From Nostocoides sp. (GTDB lineage Bacteria; Actinomycetota; Actinomycetes; Actinomycetales; Dermatophilaceae), in assembly GCA_016716625.1 (NCBI GenBank), contig JADJVJ010000006.1, positions 744,001 to 808,000 of the forward strand: a stretch of DNA of 64,000 bases, written 5' to 3'. The notes under the pieces are model-generated. The model had not been told where the DNA came from and did not search any database. It was given only the letters and a program-made list of their open reading frames with translations. Position 1 is the first letter of the stretch; every line of letters begins with the position of its first letter. Below are positions 1 to 9,124 of the stretch, in pieces. The position numbers were made by a program, and so were the translations under genes.

Positions 1-138
1 GCCCACGGGCAGCTGGGGCTGACCGGGCCCGCCATGGTCACGGTCCCCACCGAGGTGACCTTCGGGGTGGTCGGGATGGGTGTTCAGACCGTGGCCGCCG
101 GCGGGGTCGCCTCGGTCATCGTCCGCGAACGCACCTGA
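1..138 (+). CDS. C-terminal end of an unidentified protein (partial)
   Basis: An open frame runs from the window edge to a TGA at 136-138 and gives about 45 residues. They contain a glycine/valine/alanine-rich hydrophobic stretch followed by a basic tail ending RERT, which would suit a last membrane helix with a short cytoplasmic tail. I do not recognise the family. The copper ATPase follows on the same strand after a 124-base gap. Confidence 0.4.
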   Translation, partial: AHGQLGLTGPAMVTVPTEVTFGVVGMGVQTVAAGGVASVIVRERT

Positions 139-262
139 GGTAACCCTCGCGGAAAACCTCCTCTCGACGGCATACGCCCCAAGGGAAGGGTTCGGCCGCC
201 GCCAACGTTCGGGTACTACAGTCGTGTGCGCTGACCGGCCGACGACTGTGAGGGAGGACCTA

Positions 263-2425
263 GTGAGCGTCATCGAGGTTGCACCGACACGCGAGGTCGA
301 CCTGGCGATCACCGGGATGACCTGTGCGTCCTGCTCGGCACGGGTGGAGAAGCGGCTCAACCGGCTCGAAGGGGTCACCGCGACGGTCAACCTCGCCACC
401 GAGAAGGCGACCGTCAGTTACACGGCGCCTGTGACCGTGGCCGACCTCGTCGGGGCAGTCGAGGCCACCGGATACGGCGCCTCGGTCATCGAAAGCACCG
501 CGCCCCTCCCGGCCGCTCCCCTGGACGACAGCGCACTGGCGCGCCGCGCCGCGGTCTCGGCCGTGCTCACGGTTCCGGTCGTCGTTCTCGCCATGGCGCA
601 CTGGCTCCATGTGCCCGGCAGCGCCTGGATCCAATGGGCGCTCACCACCCCGGTGGTCCTCTGGGCCGCCTACCCCTTCCATCGGGCGGCCGCGATCAAC
701 GCCCGCCACCGGGCCTCGACGATGGACACCCTGGTCTCGATCGGTGTGAGCGCCGCCTACCTGTGGTCCGCCTTCGCGGTGTTGCGGGGGTCCGGGGACC
801 TCTATTTCGAAACCGCCGCGGTTGTCACCACCTTCCTCCTCCTCGGCCGGTGGATGGAGGCCCGAGCGACCAGCCGCAGCCGCGACGCCCTCACCACCCT
901 GCTCCGACTTGGCGCGAAAGAGGTCACTCTCCTCGAGACCGGCCCCGAGGGCGGTGAGGTCGAACGCACCGCACCGATCGCCCAACTGCGGGCGGGGGCC
1001 CGCTTCGTCGTCCGGCCCGGCGAGCACGTGGCCACCGACGGGGTTGTGCTCGCGGGGCGCAGCGCGGTGGACGCCTCCCTGGTCACCGGTGAGGCCCTGC
1101 CGGTCGAGGTCGGCCCCGGCGACGAGGTCGTCGGCGCCACCCGCAACACCACCGGGCGGCTCATCGTCGAAGCGACCCGGGTGGGCGCCGAGACCACCCT
1201 CGCCCAGATCGCCCGGCTCGTCGAACGCGCCCAGTCCGGCAAGGCACCGGTGCAGCGGCTCGCCGATCGGGTCTCGGCGGTCTTCGTCCCCGTCGTTCTC
1301 GTCCTCGCGGTGCTCACCTTCCTCGGCTGGTATGCCGTGAGCCGAGACCTCTCCCGTGCCCTGGAGACCTCGATCGCGGTGCTTGTCATCGCCTGCCCCT
1401 GCGCCCTCGGACTCGCCACCCCCACGGCGCTGCTCGTCGGCACCGGCCGAGGTGCGCAACTCGGCATCCTCATTAAGGGACCGCACATCCTCGAAGCCAC
1501 CCAGGCCGTCGACACCATCGTGCTCGACAAGACCGGCACGGTCACGACCGGCGAGATGAGCCTGACCGCCATCGACACCGCCGGACGGCTCACCAAGGAG
1601 TCGGCGCTGCGGGCCGCTGCCGCCGTCGAAGCCGGCAGTGAACACCCAGTAGGCCGGGCGATCCTCACCGCGGCCCGCTCCAGGGGACTGGACCTGCCGC
1701 CCGTCACCGACTTCGAGGCCCTTCCCGGGGCGGGGGCGCGGGGAACGATCAACGGCACCACCGTAACGGTGGGCCGCTATGACCTCTTCGAAAGGTTGCC
1801 CAGCTCCCTCGCCACCCCGGCAAGCACCGGGACGACGGTCTGGCTCGGCTGGGGCGGTCAGGCGCGGGCCTCGCTCACCGTGGCCGACACGGTCCGCCGG
1901 TCCTCCACCTCGGCGATCCGCTCCCTCGGACGCCAGGGGCTCACGGCATACCTGCTCACCGGTGACCACGAGGAGGCCGCGCGCAACGTCGCCCACCAGG
2001 TCGGCATCCCGACCAACCGGGTCCGCGCGGACGTCCGACCGGATGCCAAGCACGCGATGATCGCGGCGCTCCAGGAGTCCGGTGGGGTCGTGGCCATGGT
2101 CGGCGACGGGGTGAACGACGCGGCAGCGCTCGCGCAGGCCGACCTCGGCATCGCCATGGGGACCGGCACCGATGTTGCCGGGGACGCGGCCGACATCATC
2201 CTGCTCCGGTCCGAACTGCCCGCCGTCGTCGACGCGATCGGCCTGGCCAGGGCAACGCTGCGCACCATCAAGGTCAACCTGGCGTGGGCGTTCGGATACA
2301 ACATCGCGGCCATCCCCCTGGCCATCGCGGGGATGCTCAACCCGATGATCGCCGGAGCCGCGATGGCGGCCAGCAGCGTTCTTGTCGTGAGCAACAGCCT
2401 GCGGCTACGCAACTACGCACGCTGA
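263..2425 (+). CDS. copA: Copper-translocating P1B-type ATPase
   Basis: This is an inner-membrane pump that uses ATP hydrolysis to export Cu(I). The N-terminus has one heavy-metal-associated domain with the metal site MTCASC (Cys21 and Cys24). The membrane core carries the CPC metal motif (residues 378-380) followed by ALGLATPTAL. The phosphorylation site DKTGT starts at Asp422, the SEHPVG nucleotide-binding motif follows, and GDGVND is at 614-619. At 720 residues it is full length. The GTG start is chosen because AGGGAGG lies 6 bases upstream; a longer frame from 80 would overlap the preceding gene and has no domain in its extra part. No chaperone or CsoR gene is adjacent. Copper rather than silver or another soft metal is inferred from the CPC type. 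Confidence 0.93.
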   Translation: MSVIEVAPTREVDLAITGMTCASCSARVEKRLNRLEGVTATVNLATEKATVSYTAPVTVADLVGAVEATGYGASVIESTAPLPAAPLDDSALARRAAVSAVLTVPVVVLAMAHWLHVPGSAWIQWALTTPVVLWAAYPFHRAAAINARHRASTMDTLVSIGVSAAYLWSAFAVLRGSGDLYFETAAVVTTFLLLGRWMEARATSRSRDALTTLLRLGAKEVTLLETGPEGGEVERTAPIAQLRAGARFVVRPGEHVATDGVVLAGRSAVDASLVTGEALPVEVGPGDEVVGATRNTTGRLIVEATRVGAETTLAQIARLVERAQSGKAPVQRLADRVSAVFVPVVLVLAVLTFLGWYAVSRDLSRALETSIAVLVIACPCALGLATPTALLVGTGRGAQLGILIKGPHILEATQAVDTIVLDKTGTVTTGEMSLTAIDTAGRLTKESALRAAAAVEAGSEHPVGRAILTAARSRGLDLPPVTDFEALPGAGARGTINGTTVTVGRYDLFERLPSSLATPASTGTTVWLGWGGQARASLTVADTVRRSSTSAIRSLGRQGLTAYLLTGDHEEAARNVAHQVGIPTNRVRADVRPDAKHAMIAALQESGGVVAMVGDGVNDAAALAQADLGIAMGTGTDVAGDAADIILLRSELPAVVDAIGLARATLRTIKVNLAWAFGYNIAAIPLAIAGMLNPMIAGAAMAASSVLVVSNSLRLRNYAR

Positions 2426-2457
2426 GGGGCCTCACCCCCGAGCGAGCCGGCCCGGGC

Positions 2458-3093
2458 TCAGATGGTGACGTCGCCCTCGGGTGTCGCGAAGGTCACCGCG
2501 AGCAGCCCGGGTGTACCGTGCGGCGCCACCCAGGTGAAGTCGATGACCGAGGAGGTCTTGTCCGCCGGCAGGCCGAGCCAGTCCTGGACCCGGCACGGGT
2601 CCCCGGCGATAAGCAGCGACTCGATGGTCACCTCGCTGGGCGCGGCCTCCGAGGGGTGCGGCACACCGTCGGCCCACTCGACGAAGAACGGGAGCTGCGG
2701 GTCGTTCTGCAGGCCCTTGACCCCGAGCTGGCGCCACCGGAGCTCGACGCCGTCGGGCCGGTGCCGGGAACCGGCGATCGCTGGACGCCCCAGGCGCTCC
2801 TCGACCAGGGTGATGTCGTCGACCCGAACGACCCAGCCAAGCCAGCCGCCCCCGGCCTCGGACCGGGCCCGGACAACCTGGCCGAACGGTGCCTTGTCCG
2901 CCGCCGGGTGCTCCAGGACCTCGACGACCTCGAGGTAGCGCTCGTGGGCCAGCGGCAGGATCATGTTGCGCGTACCGAACCGCGGATGCACTCCCCCATA
3001 GACCGGCTCGACGCCGATCTGTTTGGCGAGGCGCTGGGCCGTGGACTCGAGCCCGTCGTGCTCGGCGGCGTAGACGACATGGTCAACTCGCAT
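2458..3093 (-). CDS. VOC-family glyoxalase-like protein
   Basis: This 211-residue protein opens with MRVDHVVYA, the usual first strand of a vicinal-oxygen-chelate fold, and matches the glyoxalase-like family that carries two beta-alpha-beta-beta-beta modules on one chain. Candidate metal ligands are His4, the glutamate in LEVVEVLEHP and acidic residues in the second module. The substrate is unknown. The start at 3093 is preferred because a longer frame to 3177 has no conserved sequence and would run into the neighbouring methylase gene. It may share a transcript with the RNA methylase gene upstream (stop at 3140). Confidence 0.75.
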   Translation of the reverse strand: MRVDHVVYAAEHDGLESTAQRLAKQIGVEPVYGGVHPRFGTRNMILPLAHERYLEVVEVLEHPAADKAPFGQVVRARSEAGGGWLGWVVRVDDITLVEERLGRPAIAGSRHRPDGVELRWRQLGVKGLQNDPQLPFFVEWADGVPHPSEAAPSEVTIESLLIAGDPCRVQDWLGLPADKTSSVIDFTWVAPHGTPGLLAVTFATPEGDVTI

Positions 3094-3139
3094 GCCGTCA
3101 TCGTGGCACAGATTTTCGGGTGCTCCTGACCACCCCCGG

Positions 3140-3949
3140 TCAGGTCGACTCCCCCGAACGCTGCCGGACCACCTCATAGATCACAATCGCCGCAGCCGTC
3201 GCAGCGTTGAGCGAGTTGACGTGCCCGGCCATCGGAATGCGGACCCGGTGAGCCGCCGCCGCGAGGGCCTCATCCGTGAGCCCGGTGCTTTCGGCGCCCA
3301 CCGCGAGGGCGACCGGGCCGCGGTAGTCGACCTCGGTGTGCACGGCGTCGGTGTCGGGTGTCGTCGCCACCAGCGGTATGCCGTGAGCCTGGAGCCAGGA
3401 CAGGGTCTCCGCAAGCGTGGCGCGGGCCACCGGCACCGAGAAGACCGTGCCCTTGCTCGCCCGGACCACATTGGGGTTGCCCCAGTCGGTCACCGAGTCC
3501 GCGGCGATGACCGCCTCGACACCGGCGGCTTCGGCCGTGCGGAGCATGGCACCGAGGTTGCCTGGCTTCTCGATCCCCTCGCACACCAGGAGGAACGGGC
3601 GCGCCGAAAGCGGCAGCCGAGCCAACGACATACCCGGGGAGGGCACGGTCGCGAGGAATCCGTCCGGCCCCTCCCGGTAGGCGACCCGCTCGAAGACCTC
3701 CCGGGAGAGCCGTACCACCGGTGCGGACAGGGCCCGGATCCGCTTCACCAGGGCCGCGGATAAGGGCGGGGCCAGCTCGGGGCAGTAGTAGAACGTGTGT
3801 GGCCGGACCCCCGCTTCGACGGCGAGGGCGAGCTCGTCGTGACCCTCGACGACGGTGAGACCCTCGGCGTCGCGCACTCGACGACGGCTCAGGGCCAGTA
3901 GCGCCTTGACGCGTGGGTTGTGGAGCGAGGTGAGGTGCAGGTCCGCCAC
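3140..3949 (-). CDS. TrmH/SpoU-family RNA 2'-O-ribose methyltransferase
   Basis: This 269-residue enzyme should transfer a methyl group from S-adenosylmethionine to a ribose 2'-OH in rRNA or tRNA. An N-terminal substrate-binding part (about residues 1-105) precedes the knotted SPOUT domain. All three SpoU motifs are visible: CEGIEKPGNLGAMLRTAE (motif 1, with the catalytic Arg), LAVGAESTGL (motif 2) and IPMAGHVNSLNAATAAAI (motif 3). The target nucleotide cannot be told from sequence. The gene starts 3 bases after the HAD gene stop, so the two are probably co-transcribed. Confidence 0.88.
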   Translation of the reverse strand: MADLHLTSLHNPRVKALLALSRRRVRDAEGLTVVEGHDELALAVEAGVRPHTFYYCPELAPPLSAALVKRIRALSAPVVRLSREVFERVAYREGPDGFLATVPSPGMSLARLPLSARPFLLVCEGIEKPGNLGAMLRTAEAAGVEAVIAADSVTDWGNPNVVRASKGTVFSVPVARATLAETLSWLQAHGIPLVATTPDTDAVHTEVDYRGPVALAVGAESTGLTDEALAAAAHRVRIPMAGHVNSLNAATAAAIVIYEVVRQRSGEST

Positions 3950-3952
3950 CGA

Positions 3953-4810
3953 TCAGACCCCCGGCAGGGTCCGCAGCACCGCGGCCAGCCCGTCCTCATC
4001 CACCGATCCGGTGACCTCATCGGCGATGGCCTTGACCTCGTCCGGCGCATTGCCCATGGCCACCCCGCGGGCCGCCCAGTGCAGCATCTCCACGTCGTTG
4101 CGCTGGTCGCCGATGGCGATGGTGTGCATGGGTTCGACGCGCAGGTCGCGGCGGATGATCTCCAGGGCGCTCGCCTTGGACACGCCCTCCGGGCTGATGT
4201 CGAGCCACGCGGAGAAGCCGACGGCGTAGTTGACCCCGTGCAGGCCGATGGCCTGCGTGAGTTTGATGAAGTCCTCGGCCGACCCGGACGGGGAGTAGAA
4301 GCACACCCGGGTCACCGGGTGGGTCTTGAGGTCGGCCCAGGGCACGACCGTGACCTTGCCGAGCAGGTCGCCGTCCGGGAACGGCGCAGACACCTTGAAG
4401 CCGCCGGCGCCGTCCTCGACGGCCACGGTGGCGTCGGGCCAGGACCCTTCGAGCAGGTCCAGGACCGGGCCCGGGTCGAAGGTCACCTCGTCGACGACCT
4501 CGTAGCCGTCCGCGAGGTCCGGGTCCAGGCGCACGGTGAGGGCACCGTTGCAGCACACCGCGAAGCCGCGCTCGATGCCGAGTGCTGCCAGGATCGGCAG
4601 GGTGCCGTTGATGGTGCGGCCGGTGGCGATGGTGACGTGGTGGCCGGCGTCGGCGACCGCCCGCACGGCCGCCTGGACCGCGGGCCGCAACTCGCCCGCG
4701 TGGGTGATCGTCGTCCCGTCGATGTCGAGCGCGACCAGGTGCGGGGTGAGTGCCGGGCAGTATGTGGAGGCGTGCGCCGGAGTGTACGGCGGTGAGGACA
4801 GATCGGTCAT
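3953..4810 (-). CDS. HAD-superfamily (Cof-type) phosphatase
   Basis: This is a 285-residue cytoplasmic phosphatase of the Cof/type IIB HAD group, which acts on sugar phosphates or other small phosphometabolites. The nucleophile motif is LVALDIDGTT (Asp29 and Asp31). Motif II is VTIATGRT, and motif IV is AIGDQRNDVEMLHWA with the magnesium-binding aspartates. A cap domain sits between motifs II and III, as in type IIB. The start at 4810 is chosen because upstream residues in the longer frame are low complexity. The substrate is not predictable. Confidence 0.85.
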   Translation of the reverse strand: MTDLSSPPYTPAHASTYCPALTPHLVALDIDGTTITHAGELRPAVQAAVRAVADAGHHVTIATGRTINGTLPILAALGIERGFAVCCNGALTVRLDPDLADGYEVVDEVTFDPGPVLDLLEGSWPDATVAVEDGAGGFKVSAPFPDGDLLGKVTVVPWADLKTHPVTRVCFYSPSGSAEDFIKLTQAIGLHGVNYAVGFSAWLDISPEGVSKASALEIIRRDLRVEPMHTIAIGDQRNDVEMLHWAARGVAMGNAPDEVKAIADEVTGSVDEDGLAAVLRTLPGV

Positions 4811-4898
4811 GGTGCGCCCCAGGCTATCGGGGCTCGGTGACGAACATTCGTCGGTGAGATGACCGGCAACCACCGGGACGCGAAACGACCCCGTGTCC

Positions 4899-6077
4899 TC
4901 AGTCGGTCGAGGACCAAGCGGCCCGCAGCGACACCCGGCCCTGCGTCTTGAGCAGCGAACGCCGATAGAGCCGCTCGCCCACGGTGATCGTCACCGCCGC
5001 GAAGGCCACGAGCAGCCCGAGTGACAGGAGCACCTGCGAGATCGGCACGGCGCCCTCGACGACCCGCATGGGCATGGCGACGATCGAGGTCGGTGGGACG
5101 AAGGAGAGCACCTCCCGAACCGTCCCGGTCGCGAAGAGCCCGGAGAAGAGGACGAGCATGACGAGAATGGTCAGCGGTCCGCTGGTGGCCTGGACATCCT
5201 CGGTGCGGGACGCGAGTGACCCGGCGACCGCCCACAAGCTCGCGAGGGCGACGAAGCCGACGATGAAGAACGCCACGAACCAGGCCATCGGCCCGCTGAT
5301 GACCCCGAGGTACTTGCCGTACCCGGCGAGGGACATCCCGACCAGCCCGACGACGGCATACAAGAGGACCTGGCCGAGGGCGAGGATCGAGTTGCCGAGG
5401 ATCTTGCCGGCGAGCAGGTGCCGGATCGGAATGGCGGCCGCGATGATCTCCACGATCCGGCTCTGCTTCTCCTCGACCACGCTCTGGGCGATGGTGATGC
5501 CGTACATGAGGGCGGCGAGATAGAAGAGGAACGCAAAGGCGAAGCCGACGCCCTTGGCAAGACCCGCCTTCTCGGCGTCGCCGATGAGGTAGGCCTGGGT
5601 GAGCCGAGTGCTCTTGAGGAGTTCCTCCGGTGAGGTGCCGAGCCGGGTGGCCTGGTCGGCCAGGACCTCTGCCGAGATGGCCTGGCCCAGGATGGTGGCG
5701 AGGGCGTCGCTACCGTCCCGACTGGTCAGGGTCCACCCGGAGGGTTGCTGGTGCAGCCACGCATCGAGCCGTTCGTCGTCGAGCCCGGCCTTGGCGCCCG
5801 CAGCGTCGGGCACCTCGGTGAGGGTGATCGTGGTCGTCGCATCGATTCCCTTCGCCCGGGTCACCAGCGTGGCGGCGGTGGCCCGGTCAGCGGCGGTGAC
5901 GCCGACGGCATACGACTGCGACTTCGTGGCCGTGAAGGTGACGTACCCGAAATAGCCGACGAGGATGACCAGCGAGCCCAGCGTTCCGATGAGGAAGGCC
6001 TTGTCGGTGAGTTTCGCCGTGAGTTCACGGCGCATGACGATCGGCCAGGCGGGTCCACGGTGCTCGGGGATACTCAT
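4899..6077 (-). CDS. ABC-2 type permease, NatB-like
   Basis: This is the membrane half of an exporter. The 392-residue chain has one N-terminal helix (LIGTLGSLVILVGYFGYV), a soluble extracytoplasmic domain of about 130 residues, and then five or six membrane helices in the C-terminal half. The stretch SVVEEKQSRIVEIIAAAIPIR is the coupling-helix region typical of the NatB/YhaP group. Its ATG overlaps the ATPase stop codon by 4 bases, so both halves are made together. Na+ export is the role of the founding member; the substrate here is unknown. Confidence 0.85.
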   Translation of the reverse strand: MSIPEHRGPAWPIVMRRELTAKLTDKAFLIGTLGSLVILVGYFGYVTFTATKSQSYAVGVTAADRATAATLVTRAKGIDATTTITLTEVPDAAGAKAGLDDERLDAWLHQQPSGWTLTSRDGSDALATILGQAISAEVLADQATRLGTSPEELLKSTRLTQAYLIGDAEKAGLAKGVGFAFAFLFYLAALMYGITIAQSVVEEKQSRIVEIIAAAIPIRHLLAGKILGNSILALGQVLLYAVVGLVGMSLAGYGKYLGVISGPMAWFVAFFIVGFVALASLWAVAGSLASRTEDVQATSGPLTILVMLVLFSGLFATGTVREVLSFVPPTSIVAMPMRVVEGAVPISQVLLSLGLLVAFAAVTITVGERLYRRSLLKTQGRVSLRAAWSSTD

Positions 6078-6952
6078 GCGGTCACCTCACGGTAGATGTC
6101 GGCGAGCGAGGGGCGGATCGGTGAGAGTTCGTGGACGGCGCCCCGACCCAGGGCTTCGGTAAGCAGGGCTTGTTCGGCTCCCGGCTCCTCGACCTCGAGG
6201 ATGGCGGTGGGGCCGTCGACGTCGACGACATGCAGGCCCCGCAGGTCGCGGACCCAGCCGGCGTCGCCGTCGAGCACGAGCCGGTAACGGCTCGGCCCGG
6301 TGGAGCGCAACTCCTCGGAGGAGCCGGCGGCCACGACCCGGCCACGGGCGAGGACCACGAGTCGGTCACAGAGCCGGTCGACGAGGTCGAGTTGGTGGCT
6401 GGAGAAAAGCACCGGGACTCCGGTGCTGGTGTGTTCCCGGAGCAGGTCCGCCATCGAGTCCATGGCCGAGGGGTCGAGGCCGGAGAAGGGTTCGTCGAGG
6501 ATGAGGCAGATCGGCTCGGCCATGACCGCGGCAATGATCTGGACCCGCTGCTGGTTGCCGAGAGAGAGCTTCTCGACCTTCTCCTTGGCCCGGTCGGCGA
6601 GGCCGAACCGCTCCAGGTGCGCCATCACGGTCTCCCGCGCCGCGGCCCGGGTCATCCCCTTGAGCTGGCCGAGGTAGCCGAGTTGATCGACGACGCCCTG
6701 CTTGGGATAGAGCCCGCGCTCCTCGGGCATGTACCCGAACCGGCGCCGGTCCGCGGAGGTGATCGGGGCGCCCTGCCAGGTGACCTCGCCCTCGTCGATG
6801 CCGAGGACGCCCATGACCATGCGCATCGTCGTCGTCTTGCCGGCACCGTTGCCGCCGACGAAGCCGGTCAGGCCAGGCGGAACGGTGAAGGAGACCCGGT
6901 CGACGGCCGTGACCTCGCCGAAGCGGCGAGTCAGTTCGGTGATCTGCAACAT
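6074..6952 (-). CDS. ABC transporter ATP-binding protein, NatA-like
   Basis: This 292-residue ATPase energises the adjacent ABC-2 permease. Walker A is GGNGAGKTT, the signature is LSLGNQQR, and Walker B is ICLILDEPFSGLDP; an H-loop is in LFSSHQLD. A C-terminal extension of about 80 residues is common in this subgroup. The ATG at 6952 (MLQITELTRRFG) is chosen because ABC ATPases normally open with this first strand; the longer frame to 7048 has no homologous sequence. The two-component genes lie just upstream in the same direction and may regulate the pair, which is a common arrangement for such exporters. Confidence 0.9.
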   Translation of the reverse strand: MLQITELTRRFGEVTAVDRVSFTVPPGLTGFVGGNGAGKTTTMRMVMGVLGIDEGEVTWQGAPITSADRRRFGYMPEERGLYPKQGVVDQLGYLGQLKGMTRAAARETVMAHLERFGLADRAKEKVEKLSLGNQQRVQIIAAVMAEPICLILDEPFSGLDPSAMDSMADLLREHTSTGVPVLFSSHQLDLVDRLCDRLVVLARGRVVAAGSSEELRSTGPSRYRLVLDGDAGWVRDLRGLHVVDVDGPTAILEVEEPGAEQALLTEALGRGAVHELSPIRPSLADIYREVTA

Positions 6953-7013
6953 GACTCGACCGTATGCCGTGGGGTCCGGTTCGCGGGTCAGCCGCAGGTC
7001 GGAACCTTGCGGC

Positions 7014-7679
7014 TCAGCGCTCCCCCGTGGTGATGAGCCCGGCCTCATAGGCGTAGATGACGGCCTGGACCCGGTCGCGCAGGCCGAGCTTGCCGAGGCA
7101 GTTCGAGACGTGGGTCTTCACGGTGGCCTCGCCGAGGAAGAGTTCCTGGGCGATCTCGGCGTTGGAGTACCCCCGGGCGAGGAAGATCAATGTCTCGCGT
7201 TCCCGTTCGGTGAGGAAGGCCAGCTCGGGAGGCTCACCGGCGGGTTCGGCCGAGGGCCCGTGGACGCTGCGCTCGATGACCCGGCGGGTCACCTCGGGTG
7301 CCAGCAGGGAGTGACCGGCAGCGGCCGACCGGACCGCCTCGACGAGGGTCTCCGGTTCAGCGTTCTTGAGCATGAACCCGCTCGCCCCGGCCGCCAGGGC
7401 GTCGAAAAGGTAGTCGTCCCGGTCGAAGGTGGTGAGGACGATGACCGTACCGAGGTTCTCGGCGACGATGACCCGGGTCGCCTCGATGCCGTCCATGCCG
7501 GGCATCTGCACGTCCATGAGGATGAGGTCTGGGCGCAACCGGCGGGCCGCGATGATCGCCTCGGTGCCGTTGGCGGCTTCCCCGACGACCTCGATGTCGG
7601 ACTCGACCGAGAGCATGAGCCGGAACCCTGAGCGGACCATGGCGTGGTCGTCGACGAGGAGGACGCGGATGGTGCTCAC
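7014..7679 (-). CDS. NarL/FixJ-type response regulator
   Basis: This 221-residue regulator has a receiver domain with acidic pocket Asp10/Asp11, phosphoacceptor Asp56 (LILMDVQMPG) and the conserved lysine in FMLKNAEP. It is followed by a LuxR-type helix-turn-helix (LTERERETLIFLARGYSNAEIAQELFLGEATVKTHVS). It overlaps the kinase stop by 4 bases and is its cognate partner. The ABC exporter genes downstream are a plausible target. Confidence 0.93.
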   Translation of the reverse strand: MSTIRVLLVDDHAMVRSGFRLMLSVESDIEVVGEAANGTEAIIAARRLRPDLILMDVQMPGMDGIEATRVIVAENLGTVIVLTTFDRDDYLFDALAAGASGFMLKNAEPETLVEAVRSAAAGHSLLAPEVTRRVIERSVHGPSAEPAGEPPELAFLTERERETLIFLARGYSNAEIAQELFLGEATVKTHVSNCLGKLGLRDRVQAVIYAYEAGLITTGER

Positions 7680-9052
7680 GATCCGGCCTCGGCGGGCACC
7701 CCGGGTGCCGGGGCCGTCTCGGTGCCCTCCAGCGGGATCCGGGCTCGGACCCGGTATCCGCCCACTGCCCGGGGCCCGATCTCCACCGAGCCCCCGTGCG
7801 AGCCGACCCGTTCCCGGATGCCGAGGTGGCCAAGGCCGGACCCGGAGGTCCCGGGTCTGGTGCGGCCGTCGTCGACGACCTCAACCTCGGCATACGCCCG
7901 CTCCCCGGAACTGACCCGCACCGAGACGGTGGCCGCGCGCGCCGTGGAGTGCGTGCGGACGTTGGTGAGGGCCTCCTGGGTGATCCGGTGTAGGGCATGC
8001 GCGACCGGTGCCGGGAGGGCGGCCACGGCGCCGGGGACGTCCTCGGTCACCCGGAGTTCGACGGCGCACTGTGGGGTGCTCGCCTCGGCGACCAGGGTAG
8101 ACAGGTCGAGCGCAGTCGGCTCCGGCGAGCGGTCCGTCGCGTTCGGGCCCGGGCGGAGACCCCGCAGGGTGCCGAGCAGCCGTCGCATCGAGGTGACCGC
8201 CTCGCGGGCGGACTGCTCGACGTTCTCCAGCGCCCCTCGGGCGGCATCCGGGTCGCTGTCGAGGACCCGCCGGGCCGCGCCGGCCTGGACCCCGATGACG
8301 GAGACGTGATGGGCGACGACGTCGTGGAGCTCGCGGGCGATGCGGACCCGTTCGTCGGTGATCGCCTGGGTGCGCAGGTTCTCGCTCTGCGCCTCGATGG
8401 TGGCAGCCTGGGCGCTCAGCAGGGCCTGTTGCCGGGCCGTACGCCACGAGGCCTGTCCGCCAACGATGGCCCCGCCGAAGTAGATCGCATTGACCATGAC
8501 GCTGAGCAGGACCGCGGCCGGTAACGCACCGATCGCGCCCGACCGCTCGGACAGCGATTGCGCGTCGAGGAACTCTTGGACGGCGCTGCCGACGGCGAAC
8601 TGGAGCCCCACCCAGGCGAACATGACGAGCACGATCGCGCCCATGAGCAGCAGCATCGCGCGGCGGTCCCGGGCCCAGGAGACACCGGAGAGGAAGGCCA
8701 CGAAGTAGGCCACCTGGAGCGGAAACTGCCCCATGATCTCGGGCAGGGTGATCCCCACGAGGAGCATGTGGGCGGCGGCCAAGGCCGCGACGGTGAGGGG
8801 CCAGCGGCGCCGCCCGATCAACAGCACCGCCCCCGAGGTGACCGCGAGCCACTGCACCCAGAGCGGTGCGGTGACCTTGTCGAGGGCCCCGACGCTGCGG
8901 ACGAGTTCGAGGGCGAGCAGGCCGACCGCGGCCAAGCCGAGCGCGAGCAGCCCGTCCCTGCGGTCGATGGGCGGCCGGGGACGTTCCCACGGGTCGTCGA
9001 CGCCGAAGAAGCGCTCGAGGCGCGCGACCAGGGTGAGTCGAGGGGACGACAT
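7676..9052 (-). CDS. Sensor histidine kinase, NarL-partner (HisKA_3) type
   Basis: This 458-residue kinase has an N-terminal membrane sensor of about five or six helices (residues 25-165), then a dimerisation/phosphoacceptor domain with RIARELHDVVAHHVSV, where the first His of ELHD is the expected phosphorylation site. A C-terminal HATPase domain carries the N-box (HRITQEALTNVRTHS) and G1 box (EVVDDGRTRPG). No periplasmic sensory domain is present, so it probably senses a membrane or intramembrane signal, as kinases beside exporters often do. Confidence 0.92.
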   Translation of the reverse strand: MSSPRLTLVARLERFFGVDDPWERPRPPIDRRDGLLALGLAAVGLLALELVRSVGALDKVTAPLWVQWLAVTSGAVLLIGRRRWPLTVAALAAAHMLLVGITLPEIMGQFPLQVAYFVAFLSGVSWARDRRAMLLLMGAIVLVMFAWVGLQFAVGSAVQEFLDAQSLSERSGAIGALPAAVLLSVMVNAIYFGGAIVGGQASWRTARQQALLSAQAATIEAQSENLRTQAITDERVRIARELHDVVAHHVSVIGVQAGAARRVLDSDPDAARGALENVEQSAREAVTSMRRLLGTLRGLRPGPNATDRSPEPTALDLSTLVAEASTPQCAVELRVTEDVPGAVAALPAPVAHALHRITQEALTNVRTHSTARAATVSVRVSSGERAYAEVEVVDDGRTRPGTSGSGLGHLGIRERVGSHGGSVEIGPRAVGGYRVRARIPLEGTETAPAPGVPAEAGS

Positions 9053-9124
9053 ACACCCACGGTATGCCGCCCGGGGCCCACCCGGCCTCCCCCGTGCAGG
9101 GGAGATCGCAGCCCGGAAACGGCC

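Noticed and set aside
139..262. CsoR operator upstream of copA
   Set aside because: A GGGTAC word is present, but no inverted repeat fitting the CsoR pattern could be seen.
260..2053. Long minus-strand frame opposite copA
   Set aside because: It has no domain, is rich in Gly/Arg/Asp and mirrors third-position GC of the real gene.
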